A program made the position numbers and the translations under genes. Under the pieces are notes generated by a model. The model was not told where the DNA came from. It was given only the letters and a program-made list of their open reading frames with translations, and did not search any database. A stretch of 64,000 bases of DNA from Chromatiaceae bacterium (GTDB lineage: Bacteria; Pseudomonadota; Gammaproteobacteria; Chromatiales; Chromatiaceae): positions 1 to 64,000 of the forward strand of contig JACKMT010000007.1 in assembly GCA_024235255.1 (NCBI GenBank), read 5' to 3'. Shown here piece by piece: positions 27,647 to 36,340 of the stretch (position 1 is its first letter; every line of letters starts with the position of its first letter).

Positions 27647-28687
27647 ATGCCTAATCGTGTCCCGATGTACCGTAAACTGATCCCGATGCTATGCCTCTCT
27701 CTGACACTGGTCTGGCCCGTGCTGGACGCAGCCCCGGCCGCCAGGGGAAAGGTGACGGGTGGCGTGGCCTCCGAACATCCGGAGTGGTTCAAGGAGAGTT
27801 TTCTCGATATCGCGGAGGATGTCAGCCAGGCAAGCGAAGCGGGCAAGCACGTGATCCTGTTCCTGCACCTGAACGACTGCCCCTACTGCCACCGCATGGT
27901 CGAAGAGAATTTCAAGCATGCGCACTACACCGATTTCATCAAGGAAAACTTCGATGTCATTCAGCTCAACATCAAGGGCGACCGGGAGATTGCTTTCGAT
28001 GAAAAGACCAGCGTAAGCGAAAAAGAGCTGGCCGCCTTGCTTAAAGTGCGCTACACGCCCACCGTCATCTTCCTCGACAGCAACAACAAGCCGGTGCTGC
28101 GCCTGAACGGGTACCGCTCGGTGCGCGACTTCGGTTACGCGCTGCAGTTCGTGCAGCAAAAAGCCTATCTGGAGACCACGCTCTCGCGCTTTATCGAGAG
28201 CCGTCCGCCCGCAAAGCAGTACAGCTTTCGCGATCATCCGCAATTACAGCAGATCACCGATCTACAGGCGGTCGCCGGAGAACCGCTCGCGATTCTGTTT
28301 GAGGACAGCAGCTGCGACCTGTGCGACGAACTGCACGACGGTCATTTGCAGCAGCCCAGTATCAGGTCGGTGCTGGAGCATTTCACCTTTGTGCGGCTGG
28401 ACGCACGTGCATCCACCCCGATCATCGACCCGGAGGGCAACCACACCACGCCTAGGGAGTTCGCCGAGAAGCTCGGGCTGAGCTATCGGCCGGGTATAGT
28501 GCTGTACGATCGCGGTAAAGAGGTCAGCCGCATCGACGGCCTGCTCTACAGCTACCATTTCGAGGAGACGCTGCGCTATGTCGGCGAGCGCCTCTACGAC
28601 AAGTACCCAAAGAGTTTCTACCAGTACCTCAACGTCCGCACCGAACAGCTGCTGAGTGAAGGGAAGAACGTGGATCTGTCAAAATAG
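27647..28687 (+). CDS. Periplasmic double-thioredoxin-fold protein (SoxW-like)
   Basis: A 346-residue exported protein. A signal peptide (IPMLCLSLTLVWPVLDAAPA) is followed by a thioredoxin-like domain with CPYC in HLNDCPYCHRM, and a second thioredoxin-like domain with CDLC in EDSSCDLCDELHD and the cis-proline-like SYRPG. Two redox CxxC sites in one chain suggest thiol-disulfide exchange in the periplasm, as for SoxW or DsbD-like partners. I chose the ATG at 27647 because AGGA lies eight bases before it; ATGs at 27620 and 27665 are alternatives. No Sox or cytochrome-maturation genes are adjacent. Confidence 0.85.
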   Translation: MPNRVPMYRKLIPMLCLSLTLVWPVLDAAPAARGKVTGGVASEHPEWFKESFLDIAEDVSQASEAGKHVILFLHLNDCPYCHRMVEENFKHAHYTDFIKENFDVIQLNIKGDREIAFDEKTSVSEKELAALLKVRYTPTVIFLDSNNKPVLRLNGYRSVRDFGYALQFVQQKAYLETTLSRFIESRPPAKQYSFRDHPQLQQITDLQAVAGEPLAILFEDSSCDLCDELHDGHLQQPSIRSVLEHFTFVRLDARASTPIIDPEGNHTTPREFAEKLGLSYRPGIVLYDRGKEVSRIDGLLYSYHFEETLRYVGERLYDKYPKSFYQYLNVRTEQLLSEGKNVDLSK

Positions 28688-28711
28688 CGTGTATCCGGAA
28701 ACTCCGTTCAG

Positions 28712-28783
28712 CGTCATTCCGGCGGATGCCGGAATCCAGTAAGGTGTTGAACTCTCTGGATCCTGGCCTTCGCCAGGATGACG
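28712..28783. repeat. REP/MITE-like inverted repeat
   Basis: An imperfect palindrome whose ends read CGTCATTCCGGCGGATGCCG and its partner CGCCAGGATGACG, with CCAG/CTGG inside. Sequences of the form GTCATTCC...GGAATGAC are very common dispersed repeats in proteobacteria. It lies between a plus-strand gene end (28687) and a minus-strand gene end (28817) and may serve as a two-way terminator. One copy is present in the window. Confidence 0.7.
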
Positions 28784-28816
28784 AACTCTGTTTTATAACG
28801 TGTTTCTGGATGAAAG

Positions 28817-30934
28817 CTAAATAGTGCCTGCCCGGTATACCGGAAACGAGATCTGGAACTCGGCGCCCGGGTTGCGGTTGACGACATCCACCCGCGCGTT
28901 CATCGCCAGCACCAGCTGGTGCACCAGCGCCAGCCCTATGCCGGTGCCCACCGTCTCGCGCGTCAGCTCGCTCTCGCTGCGATAGAACATCCGAAAGATC
29001 TTTTTCGCCTGGTCCTTCGCTACGCCCGGGCCGTAGTCGCGTACCGACAGCCGCAGCCGTCCCTCGGGATCAACCCGGCACTGTACTTCGATACGTTTGT
29101 CCGTCGCCTTGGCAGAGAACTTGATGGCGTTGTCGACGAGGTTGATCATCACCTGGGTCAGACAATCGGCATCCACCAGCATCTGCATCTCCGCTGCCTC
29201 TTTTGCGCAACGCAACTCAACGAGAAAACCGGCGTGCTCCGCTTGAGTGGTCAGGCGCGGACCGATCTCATCCATCACGCCGGCAACCGCCCTTGGTTCG
29301 AGATTAACCCGCTGTTCGTTGCGACCCATTCTCGCCAGCTGCAGGACATTCTCGATCAAGCGCGAAAGCCGTTCACCTTCGTTGGCGATATAGCGGTAGT
29401 AGGCATGGCGCTTCTCTTCGCTGACCCAACCCTCCATCAGCATCTCACCGTACATGCGGATCGACGTCAGCGGTGTCTTAAGCTCATGGCTGACCGCCGA
29501 CACGAAATCCTGCTGCTGACGCGCCAGCTCGATCTGCCCCACTCCCAACCGGTACATAAGCAGCAACCCGCCGCACAGCACCAGCAGCACTGCACCGGAA
29601 CTCCACAGCACGATCGATCCACCCGCACCGGACGGCAGACGGGTGACGCTGAAAATCAGGCTCACACCGTCCAAGGGTGCGGAGAGCACCTGCTGATAGA
29701 GCAGCGAACCCTTAAAATGCTCACTGCCCGAAAAGTAGACCCGGCTGCCGGCACCGCTAAAAACAGCGAGCACATCACCGCGATAGGCCACCAGCAGGTC
29801 ACTCATCGCCGGTAGTGTTCCCTCCTGAAACATGGCACGGATGACCTCCTGCAGGAATGGCTGCTGAGCGATCAACATACCCTGGATATAGCGCTGCCCG
29901 TCGCGCCAGACGTTGCGGAACATGACGAATTGGCCGCTGCCGAGCAGCGTGAACTGATAGGGGTCCAGTTCACTTTCAAAGGTCCGCACCGGCACAGCGG
30001 AAAGCTGGCGATTATCCGCACCCGAACTATCCGCCAGCTCAGGCGCAGCGGTCACCGGCAGCGCACTGTGCTCCTTGCGCACGCGCTTCTGCAGGGCTGC
30101 GGGCGGACGCTCTGCCTCAGCACTGCGCTTCTCCTCCGCCACCGACTGGTACTTCTGGTCGAGTTTCAAATCCTCCACCCGCCCGAGTGTGCCGACTCGC
30201 CGCTGCTGCATCTCCCTGCTACTCAATCCAGCAGACTTCTCCAGCAGATCGAAAGCTGCCTGTGGCTGCACGCTCGCTTTTGCCGCAGGTGTGGTCAGAT
30301 TGGGCTCCGCAGGCCGGATGCCGAGGGAGGATGCAGTCGATTCACCGGCATGGATGGCATCCGCCCTTTCCTGAGCAGTGTCGCGATCAGCGAACGCCTT
30401 GAACTGCGGCGCGGCTGCGGTTCGCTCAACCGGCACCAGACGATTGTTGCTGAGAATATCCTGCATCCGCAGCGAGAGTTCCAAGCGTTGCCGATACTCG
30501 CTTTCCGTAACGCCGTAGACCAGCGCCTGCTCCTGCTGCGCAGGCAACAGCGGGGAGCTGAAGCGCCCGTCCGCATCGATCTGAAAATAACCGATCAGGC
30601 CCGGAATTTCAGCATTGACCGGGAAGGCAGCGAGCGCTGAACGCTGCAGAAAATTGGTTGTGCTGTCGCCCAGTACATTCAGGAAGGTGAAATCGGTGAA
30701 AGGCCGCGCCTCCTCCGTGCTCAACAGCTCCAGATACCGCTTGTCGATACGGACCGCCAACTCCTCGGCCAATACCCGGTGGCGGTGAAAAGCCTCCCAT
30801 TTCAGCTCCGAAAAGGCCTGTTGCACGAGCACCGCGGTTGGCACCGCAAGCGCCAGAAAAAAGAGCAGCAGCCAGCCGCGCAGCCGTCTCCTGTCCAGCC
30901 CGGAAAATGCACTGCGCTGCGCCATTCCGGTCAA
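28817..30934 (-). CDS. Sensor histidine kinase with large periplasmic domain
   Basis: A 705-residue membrane kinase. It has transmembrane helix 1 at about 19-40, a periplasmic region of nearly 400 residues, transmembrane helix 2 at about 437-460, HisKA with FVSAVSHELKTPLTSIRMYG (phosphoaccepting His), and HATPase_c with NLVDNAIKF, DYGPGV and GTGIGLALVHQL. There is no HAMP of normal length. In the periplasm, about residues 165-335 are low-complexity, Ala/Glu/Arg/Pro-rich and probably disordered, between two more ordered parts. The start is TTG at 30934 overlapping the regulator stop, or ATG at 30925. It pairs with the upstream OmpR-type regulator and faces the PspA-vWA operon. Confidence 0.93.
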   Translation of the reverse strand: MTGMAQRSAFSGLDRRRLRGWLLLFFLALAVPTAVLVQQAFSELKWEAFHRHRVLAEELAVRIDKRYLELLSTEEARPFTDFTFLNVLGDSTTNFLQRSALAAFPVNAEIPGLIGYFQIDADGRFSSPLLPAQQEQALVYGVTESEYRQRLELSLRMQDILSNNRLVPVERTAAAPQFKAFADRDTAQERADAIHAGESTASSLGIRPAEPNLTTPAAKASVQPQAAFDLLEKSAGLSSREMQQRRVGTLGRVEDLKLDQKYQSVAEEKRSAEAERPPAALQKRVRKEHSALPVTAAPELADSSGADNRQLSAVPVRTFESELDPYQFTLLGSGQFVMFRNVWRDGQRYIQGMLIAQQPFLQEVIRAMFQEGTLPAMSDLLVAYRGDVLAVFSGAGSRVYFSGSEHFKGSLLYQQVLSAPLDGVSLIFSVTRLPSGAGGSIVLWSSGAVLLVLCGGLLLMYRLGVGQIELARQQQDFVSAVSHELKTPLTSIRMYGEMLMEGWVSEEKRHAYYRYIANEGERLSRLIENVLQLARMGRNEQRVNLEPRAVAGVMDEIGPRLTTQAEHAGFLVELRCAKEAAEMQMLVDADCLTQVMINLVDNAIKFSAKATDKRIEVQCRVDPEGRLRLSVRDYGPGVAKDQAKKIFRMFYRSESELTRETVGTGIGLALVHQLVLAMNARVDVVNRNPGAEFQISFPVYRAGTI

Positions 30935-31635
30935 TCGTCCGTCTGCAGCCGGTAACCGGCGCCGCGAATGGTGACAAGGAATCGGGGCTGGCTGGGATCC
31001 GGCTCCAACTTGCGCCGCAGTTTGGCGATATGAATATCGACGGTGCGGGTCTCCAGTCCGAGATTCTTCGCGTACCCCCAGACTTTGGTGAGCAGCTCTT
31101 CACGCGATACCGGGCGCGCCGAATTGGCACTCAGATATTGCAGCATATCCACCTCCCGTCTGGTGAACGCTAAAGTCTCTCCGCCTGCCTGCCCGGAGAG
31201 ATTGAGGCAGTCCACGGTGCAGTAATCGCCGAGCCGGATAAAGTGCGCCGTTTCGCTGCCGGCATTGGTTCGCCTTAGTACCGCCTTCACCCGCAATACC
31301 AGCTGCGCGACAGAGAAGGGCTTAGTCACATAATCGTCGGCGCCGAGCGATAGGCCGCGAATAATCTCTTCGTCACCGGACTTGGCGGTCAGCATGATAA
31401 TGGGTTGTTCCGGATCGGCGACGCGCAGCCGGTTGCATAGCTCAAACCCGTCCATGCCGGGGAGCATGACGTCCAACAGTATCAGGTCGAAGCTGCCGCC
31501 AAGCGCCTTCTCAAGTCCGGATTTACCGTCTGCAGCAGTGTCGACTTCGTAGCCGTGGTAAAGAAAAACGTCGATCAAGCCATGGCGGATGGCCACTTCA
31601 TCTTCAACGATCAGAATACGTGTTTTTCGCTGCAT
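30931..31635 (-). CDS. OmpR-family response regulator
   Basis: A 234-residue regulator. The receiver has phospho-acceptor D55 (LILLDVMLPG), the acidic pair E11/D12 and the Lys of YVTKPF. The C-terminal winged helix includes the ETRTVDIHIAKLRRKLEPD recognition region. It overlaps the kinase gene by four bases. The start at 31635 lies 158 nt from the divergent pspA-like gene, so the regulator probably controls that operon and itself. A GTAAAT-N5-GTAAAT direct repeat in the spacer fits OmpR-type binding. Confidence 0.95.
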   Translation of the reverse strand: MQRKTRILIVEDEVAIRHGLIDVFLYHGYEVDTAADGKSGLEKALGGSFDLILLDVMLPGMDGFELCNRLRVADPEQPIIMLTAKSGDEEIIRGLSLGADDYVTKPFSVAQLVLRVKAVLRRTNAGSETAHFIRLGDYCTVDCLNLSGQAGGETLAFTRREVDMLQYLSANSARPVSREELLTKVWGYAKNLGLETRTVDIHIAKLRRKLEPDPSQPRFLVTIRGAGYRLQTDD

Positions 31636-31683
31636 ATCTCACCTATCGGGAGCCAGTCTAACACTCCGTAACGGGCTGGAGAT

Positions 31684-31701
31684 GTAAATTTCAGGTAAAT
31701 A
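31684..31701. promoter_or_regulatory. Candidate response-regulator direct repeat
   Basis: TGTAAAT (31684-31690) and GGTAAAT (31695-31701) give GTAAAT repeats 11 bases apart, the spacing favoured by OmpR/PhoB-type dimers. A reverse copy, ATTTTACC, follows at about 31714. It lies in the 158-nt space between the regulator and the pspA-like gene. The assignment is inference. Confidence 0.45.
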
Positions 31702-31793
31702 TTTCCGGCGATATTTTACCAAAGCCTGTCTACTTTCCCTGACCCTGCCTGCTTAGACTGAATACACAGTTCACCTACCGGAGGTATTCAATC

Positions 31794-32330
31794 ATGGCAC
31801 TGATCGGACGCGTTGCAAGATTATTGCGGGCAGACCTGCACGCGCTGCTCGACCAACTCGAGGAGCCGGAAACGCTGCTGCGCCAGGCGATTCGCGAAAT
31901 GGAGGAGATAATCGCAACAGACAGAGTGCGTTGCAAACAGCTGCTGCGCGAGCAGGCGCTGCTGGAGGAGCGTGAGCAGGAGGTCCGGCAATCGCTGAGC
32001 AGCTGCGAAAGCGAGCTGGATCTCTGTTTTGAACATGGCCAGGAAGCGCTTGCCAGGGATCTGATCCGGCGGCGGCTGGAGGCTGCGGAATTATTAAAAG
32101 CAATGTCAGCCAAACACGCCAGCGTGGTGAAAAGCTGCGGCGAGCTGACTGCCGCCATCGAACAGAACCACTCCCGTCTGGCAACCATCCGCCAGAAAGC
32201 TGATCTGTTGGCTGCGGAGAAATTCGAAGAGCCCGCAGACGATTGCCGGTACAGCCTTGATAGTCGAGTCCTGGACCAGCAGGTGGAACTCGAACTGCTG
32301 CGGGAGAAGCAGAAGCGGGGTGCGGCATGA
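31794..32330 (+). CDS. PspA/IM30-family protein
   Basis: A 178-residue coiled-coil protein with the PspA start (MALIGRVARLLRADLHALLDQLEEPE, quoted here only as its first 26-residue region, which matches the amphipathic helix and LDxxEDP-type segment). It then has long charged helices. PspA proteins coat and stabilise stressed inner membranes. This one is shorter than the usual 220-230 residues and lacks the final helix. CCGGAGG gives a strong ribosome site. It overlaps the next gene by four bases and heads a three-gene operon with a membrane protein and a vWA protein. Confidence 0.85.
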   Translation: MALIGRVARLLRADLHALLDQLEEPETLLRQAIREMEEIIATDRVRCKQLLREQALLEEREQEVRQSLSSCESELDLCFEHGQEALARDLIRRRLEAAELLKAMSAKHASVVKSCGELTAAIEQNHSRLATIRQKADLLAAEKFEEPADDCRYSLDSRVLDQQVELELLREKQKRGAA

Positions 32331-32884
32331 AACAGCCGACTTTCCTTGAAGGCGCCGTGCTGGCACTGATCACCGCGCTATCCGGTAGTGTCCTGTTCAG
32401 TGCGCTGAATCTGTTGCTAACCGTCGATACGACGATACGCGTACTGATCTCGCTATTGAGCCTGGTATATACCGTTTACCTGATGACCCGCAGCCGCAAA
32501 CGGCTGGGGCGGGTTACTACATTCAGCGCATGGCTGCTGATGACTGTGGCAGGTTGGGTGATGCTGCCCGGCGTACTGCACTTACTGCTGCTGCATTGCG
32601 CATTTATCTGGATCGTCCGCTCATTTTTTCAGCACAGTGGACTGCCGGCTGCCATTGCCGACCTCGCGCTCTGCAGCCTGAGCCTGGCAGCGGCTGCCTG
32701 GGCAACGCTGCAGAGCGGGAGCATTTTTCTCACCATCTGGTGCTTTTTTCTGACGCAGGCGCTGTTCACCGCCATTCCCAAAAGCTGGCGCGGTAAACAG
32801 CCTCCGGCGGAAGCCGTCAATGACAACTTTTACCACGCCTATCAAATAGCGCAGAAGGCACTTTCCAAACTGGTTTCAAGCTAA
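32327..32884 (+). CDS. Polytopic membrane protein of the PspA-vWA operon
   Basis: A 185-residue protein with five or six predicted transmembrane helices (about 10-28, 35-52, 64-88, 92-100, 108-125 and 130-148) and a cytoplasmic tail with DNFYHAYQIAQKAL. I do not recognise the family. Start overlap with the pspA-like stop (ATGA) shows coupled translation, so it is likely a membrane partner of the PspA-type protein, in the place PspB/PspC hold elsewhere. That comparison is by gene order, not by sequence. Confidence 0.8.
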   Translation: MKQPTFLEGAVLALITALSGSVLFSALNLLLTVDTTIRVLISLLSLVYTVYLMTRSRKRLGRVTTFSAWLLMTVAGWVMLPGVLHLLLLHCAFIWIVRSFFQHSGLPAAIADLALCSLSLAAAAWATLQSGSIFLTIWCFFLTQALFTAIPKSWRGKQPPAEAVNDNFYHAYQIAQKALSKLVSS

Positions 32885-32911
32885 GCCTGTTGACTCAACC
32901 GGAGGTATTCC

Positions 32912-34117
32912 ATGAACACAAAACTGATTGCAATCGCACTGTTCACCGCAACCGCCGCAGCAGTTGCTGTCTACCCGGCAATCGAAGCATTCGATGCGAA
33001 AAAAACGATCACTAATCCGCTAGCGAGCCGCAATCCGCAACAGCAGCACCAACCGAAAGTCGATGTGGTGTTCGTGTTGGACACCACCGGCAGTATGGGT
33101 GGCATGATCGAGGCTGCCAAGGAGAAGATCTGGTCCATCGCCTCTAACATGGCATCGGCTCAGCCGGCGCCAGAGATACGCATCGGCCTGGTCGCCTTCC
33201 GCGACCGGGGCGACGCTTATGTCACACAGCTGCGTGATCTCTCATCGGACATGGACAGCATGTACGCGACACTGATGGATTACCAGGCAGACGGCGGCGG
33301 CGACGGCCCCGAGAGTGTCAACAAAGCGCTAGATGACGCGCTGAATCAAATCTCCTGGAGTCAGGAGCAGGATACCTACAAAGTCATTTTTCTGGTGGGC
33401 GATGCGCCGCCGCATATGGACTATCCAAACGAACGGCAGTTTCCCGAAATCATGGCAGAAGCAAAAGCACGGCAGATCGTTGTGAATACCGTTCAGTGCG
33501 GCCAGGACAGCAGCGCGCGCAAAAGTTGGATGACGATCGCGCAGCTTGGAGCCGGCGAGTACTTCCAGGTGGATCAGGCGGGCAGTGCGCTGGCACTGGC
33601 CACTCCGTTCGACGAGAAGATTGCAGCGCTGTCAAAAAAACTGGATGACACCAGGCTCTACTATGGCACGGAGAAACAGAAGGAGAAGCAGCAATTAAAG
33701 CTGGCTGCCGCGGAAAAACTGCATGCCGGTTCAACCGTCGAGTCGCTTGCCCGGCGCGCTGAGTACAATCTCTCCAAGAGCGGCGAAACCAACTTTCTGG
33801 GTGAAAACGAACTGGTGGACGACATCGCCAGCGGCCGCATTGAACTGGACAGCATCGAGCGTAAATCACTGCCGGCGGCAATGCAGGCACTGGCCCCGGC
33901 AGAGCAGCAGCGATTGATTGAAGAGAAGGCAGAACAACGGAAAATGCTGCGGCAGGAGATCGAAGCCCTGAGCAGAGATCGCTCTGACTACCTCGATCAA
34001 AAAGTCAACGCACTCGGCAGCAGTAAAGATTCATTGGACTATAAAATCCAGAGTGCAGTGAAAGCTCAGGCAGCAAAAAAGGGACTGGACTACGACGCGA
34101 GCAGAATGCGCTATTAA
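32912..34117 (+). CDS. Exported von Willebrand factor A domain protein
   Basis: A 401-residue protein with an N-terminal signal peptide or anchor (about 4-22) and a vWA domain from about 49 to 245. The MIDAS motif is DTTGSMG with D57, and FLVGDAPPH supplies the later metal-site strand. The C-terminal 150 residues are helical and charged (EKQKEKQQLKLAAAEKL). The same CCGGAGGTATTC ribosome-site sequence precedes this gene and the pspA-like gene. vWA domains bind protein partners through metal; here it may sense or scaffold on the periplasmic side of the PspA-membrane module. The start is ATG at 32912. Confidence 0.9.
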   Translation: MNTKLIAIALFTATAAAVAVYPAIEAFDAKKTITNPLASRNPQQQHQPKVDVVFVLDTTGSMGGMIEAAKEKIWSIASNMASAQPAPEIRIGLVAFRDRGDAYVTQLRDLSSDMDSMYATLMDYQADGGGDGPESVNKALDDALNQISWSQEQDTYKVIFLVGDAPPHMDYPNERQFPEIMAEAKARQIVVNTVQCGQDSSARKSWMTIAQLGAGEYFQVDQAGSALALATPFDEKIAALSKKLDDTRLYYGTEKQKEKQQLKLAAAEKLHAGSTVESLARRAEYNLSKSGETNFLGENELVDDIASGRIELDSIERKSLPAAMQALAPAEQQRLIEEKAEQRKMLRQEIEALSRDRSDYLDQKVNALGSSKDSLDYKIQSAVKAQAAKKGLDYDASRMRY

Positions 34118-34917
34118 ACCACAACAGTAGCTGTGCTCCCTGCTGCAGGCACTGCAATTTAACGAGCAGATCAAACAGGGCAGCACTCCTTCCGCCGAGA
34201 TTCCCCGCCGCTTGCAGCGGGGAATATCAATGACACTTGTCAGGCATGCAGTTCAACACATCTGCACTTCCGATTATCCACCCCGCTGTTAGCCAATCGG
34301 TTTGATTTGCCGTCGCTCCGCTTATGATCAAATTTTAGATCGTCAACGGGGTAGATAACCTCGCTGACGACCAAAGATGAGCACTACACTTCTCTATTTT
34401 GGGAACCTCATGGTTTGTACCCACCGCAAGCTGCGGTGTATTTCTGAATAATCGTCAACTTGTCATTGTTCGCGCAATGACCGGAATTCAACACGAAACG
34501 TTATGGCGCACACTTCAGCAATACCAGATGGAAAACAGCGCCAGTGAAACTCGATTTGTTCACGGCCAGCGTTAACGAAGGTCGCAATCGATTCGTGATT
34601 TGATCGCATGAAATAGTCGCCGCAGCAGATCGCAATAAAACAATCAACTGTCAAAACGATAATTGAACTACGCTTATGGCTAAAGATATTTGCAATTGTT
34701 CCGATCAGAGGAAAAGCCTGTAGCGAATTTCATTGGTTTTAAACCATGAAGAACAGTCCGAATGAATCATCTCTCACTGCTTGGCGTAGTAAATTTTTTG
34801 AAAGTCCTGCGAAAAATGTATCGATTCCAATTTACAACTAGTGCTTTTGTCTTGTGTTTGGCATTATTGGCAAGGTAGGAATCGTCTTCAGGTTTTAATT
34901 GATCAATAGGAAATAAA
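34118..34917. other. 800-nt gene-poor region
   Basis: No convincing gene is present: the reading frames are short and match nothing I know. It holds a perfect 9-bp hairpin at 34200-34225 (ATTCCCCGC/GCGGGGAAT) that could end the vWA transcript though no T-run follows. A 7-bp hairpin lies at 34422-34438 (CACCGCA/TGCGGTG). The last 80 bases are A+T-rich and should carry the promoter of the next gene, whose ribosome site is AGGAAA. Confidence 0.5.
34200..34225 (+). terminator. Hairpin after vWA gene
   Basis: Perfect 9-bp arms (34200-34208 and 34217-34225) around an 8-base loop, 83 nt past the vWA stop. No T-run follows, so factor-independent termination is doubtful; it may protect the 3' end instead. 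Confidence 0.4.
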
Positions 34918-35508
34918 ATGGCATTAAAAAAAGTAGCTAAGAAACGCGTCACAAAAAAGGCTGCGGTAAAAAGCAGCTCCGTGAAGGCACCTGCCAAAAA
35001 GCGGGTAGCAAAGAAAGCAGCAGCTGCCGCTCCTGAGCCTGCATCACCGGTGGCAATGGTTGAGAAAGAGCTCGCAGCATCGCAGAGTAAGTTGGGAAAA
35101 GCTTGTGCAACTGCTGTCACACAGTGTGAGAAAGAGGTGGCAAAACTAAAAGCGCAACTGGAAAAGGCGCAAGCCAGACAGACGCTCCAGAAAGAGAGAA
35201 AGGCAGCGGCAGCTCAGAATCTTGCTGACAAACCAACCCAGGCGGCAAAAACAAGAGTGGTTCGTGCCGATGAGGCGATCAAGGCTGCCGGTGTTGCTGT
35301 CAAAGATATCCGTACTGCCATGCAGGAAGCCAAGTCAGCGCTTGCAGCGGCGAAGCAGGCGCAGAAAAAATTCGCAGCTATGGAAAAACTGCTGGCAGGA
35401 TTTGAACGCAACTGGGGAAAAGCCGAAGCAAAACCACGAAAGATCGTTCGTCGTGTTCGTAAACCGGCTGCAGCTGCACCTGCCGTCGAGGAACCCACTG
35501 CCAGCTGA
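34918..35508 (+). CDS. Lys/Ala-rich histone H1-like protein
   Basis: A 196-residue basic protein. The N-terminal 45 residues are Lys/Ala/Val repeats (KKVAKKRVTKKAAVK, then PAKKRVAKKAAA) like the tails of bacterial H1-like and AlgP-type proteins. A central coiled coil (about 45-165) and a second basic Pro/Ala tail (RKIVRRVRKPAAAAP) follow. It probably binds DNA non-specifically as a nucleoid protein. AGGAAATAAA directly before the ATG is a clear ribosome site. It is monocistronic, followed by a hairpin at 35523-35544. Confidence 0.82.
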   Translation: MALKKVAKKRVTKKAAVKSSSVKAPAKKRVAKKAAAAAPEPASPVAMVEKELAASQSKLGKACATAVTQCEKEVAKLKAQLEKAQARQTLQKERKAAAAQNLADKPTQAAKTRVVRADEAIKAAGVAVKDIRTAMQEAKSALAAAKQAQKKFAAMEKLLAGFERNWGKAEAKPRKIVRRVRKPAAAAPAVEEPTAS

Positions 35509-35522
35509 CTATACAGTGATCC

Positions 35523-35544
35523 ATAGACGGCGCCTGCCGTCTAT
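35523..35544. terminator. Hairpin between convergent genes
   Basis: Perfect arms ATAGACGG and CCGTCTAT with a 6-base loop, 15 nt after the H1-like gene and about 100 nt before the end of the convergent aldolase gene. No T-run is present on either side. Confidence 0.4.
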
Positions 35545-35647
35545 CCGGACCCGCACACTCCTCTCCGCCTTTTTCGACCGGGTCAATCCCGGCCGAAAAG
35601 GTGCAGCTAAGTTACAACTCCATATGCGACTCCCGCGTACATCCTGA

Positions 35648-36310
35648 CTATCCGGCATCTTCCGGCTGCTTTTTCGGACCGTAATTTTCAAACAGCGCGA
35701 TGTTCTTTGCTATCTCGCTGTCGGAGAGAATGTGTGGCTGACCGATCGTCAGGCTGATGACGTACTGATGGGCAAGATTTTCCAGTTCAGAAGCAAGCCA
35801 TATCGCCCGGTCCAGTGTTGCTCCGGTAGCGATCATCCCGTGATTTGCCAAGAGACAACATTTTCTCTCACGCAAGGCAATCAGTACATTGACCGACAGC
35901 GCCTGAGTGCCGAAAGTCGCGTAGTCGGCGCAGCGGACCGTAGCACCTCCGGCAGCGGCTATCATATAGTGAACTGCGGGTATTTCACGTCTGCAGATGG
36001 CCAGCGATGTTGCGTAGAGCGGGTGGCCATGCACCACTGCGTTGACATCCTTCCGGCTTTGCATGATGTCAATATGAAAACGCCACTCCGAAGACGGCGC
36101 CAACACTCCCTGCCAGTTTCCATCGTAGTCGATACTGACAATATCCTCTTGAGACAAACTATCGTAGGGAACCCCTGAGGGGGTGATAAGCAGCCTGTTG
36201 CCATGACGTACGCTAATGTTGCCCGAGGTGCCGTGACTCAATCCGAGCGGCTCCATGCGCCGGCAGGCAGCTACGATCGAGCAACGTTTTTGCATCTCGT
36301 CAGCGTGCAT
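35648..36310 (-). CDS. Class II aldolase/adducin-family protein
   Basis: A 220-residue enzyme of the L-fuculose-phosphate aldolase type, which cleaves or epimerises sugar phosphates with a zinc ion. GTSGNISVR near the start binds phosphate, SSEWRFHIDIM carries the catalytic Glu, VVHGHPLYA holds two zinc His, and LLANHGMIATG gives the third zinc His. All expected active-site residues are present. The exact substrate cannot be told; no sugar pathway is adjacent. The membrane-protein gene upstream lies 30 nt away and may be cotranscribed. Confidence 0.9.
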   Translation of the reverse strand: MHADEMQKRCSIVAACRRMEPLGLSHGTSGNISVRHGNRLLITPSGVPYDSLSQEDIVSIDYDGNWQGVLAPSSEWRFHIDIMQSRKDVNAVVHGHPLYATSLAICRREIPAVHYMIAAAGGATVRCADYATFGTQALSVNVLIALRERKCCLLANHGMIATGATLDRAIWLASELENLAHQYVISLTIGQPHILSDSEIAKNIALFENYGPKKQPEDAG

Positions 36311-36340
36311 CGCGTTACTACTCCTGCCAACAAGCCATGT

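Noticed and set aside
34463..34654. 63-codon minus-strand frame in the 800-nt gene-poor region
   Set aside because: Short, no ribosome site and no recognisable domain.
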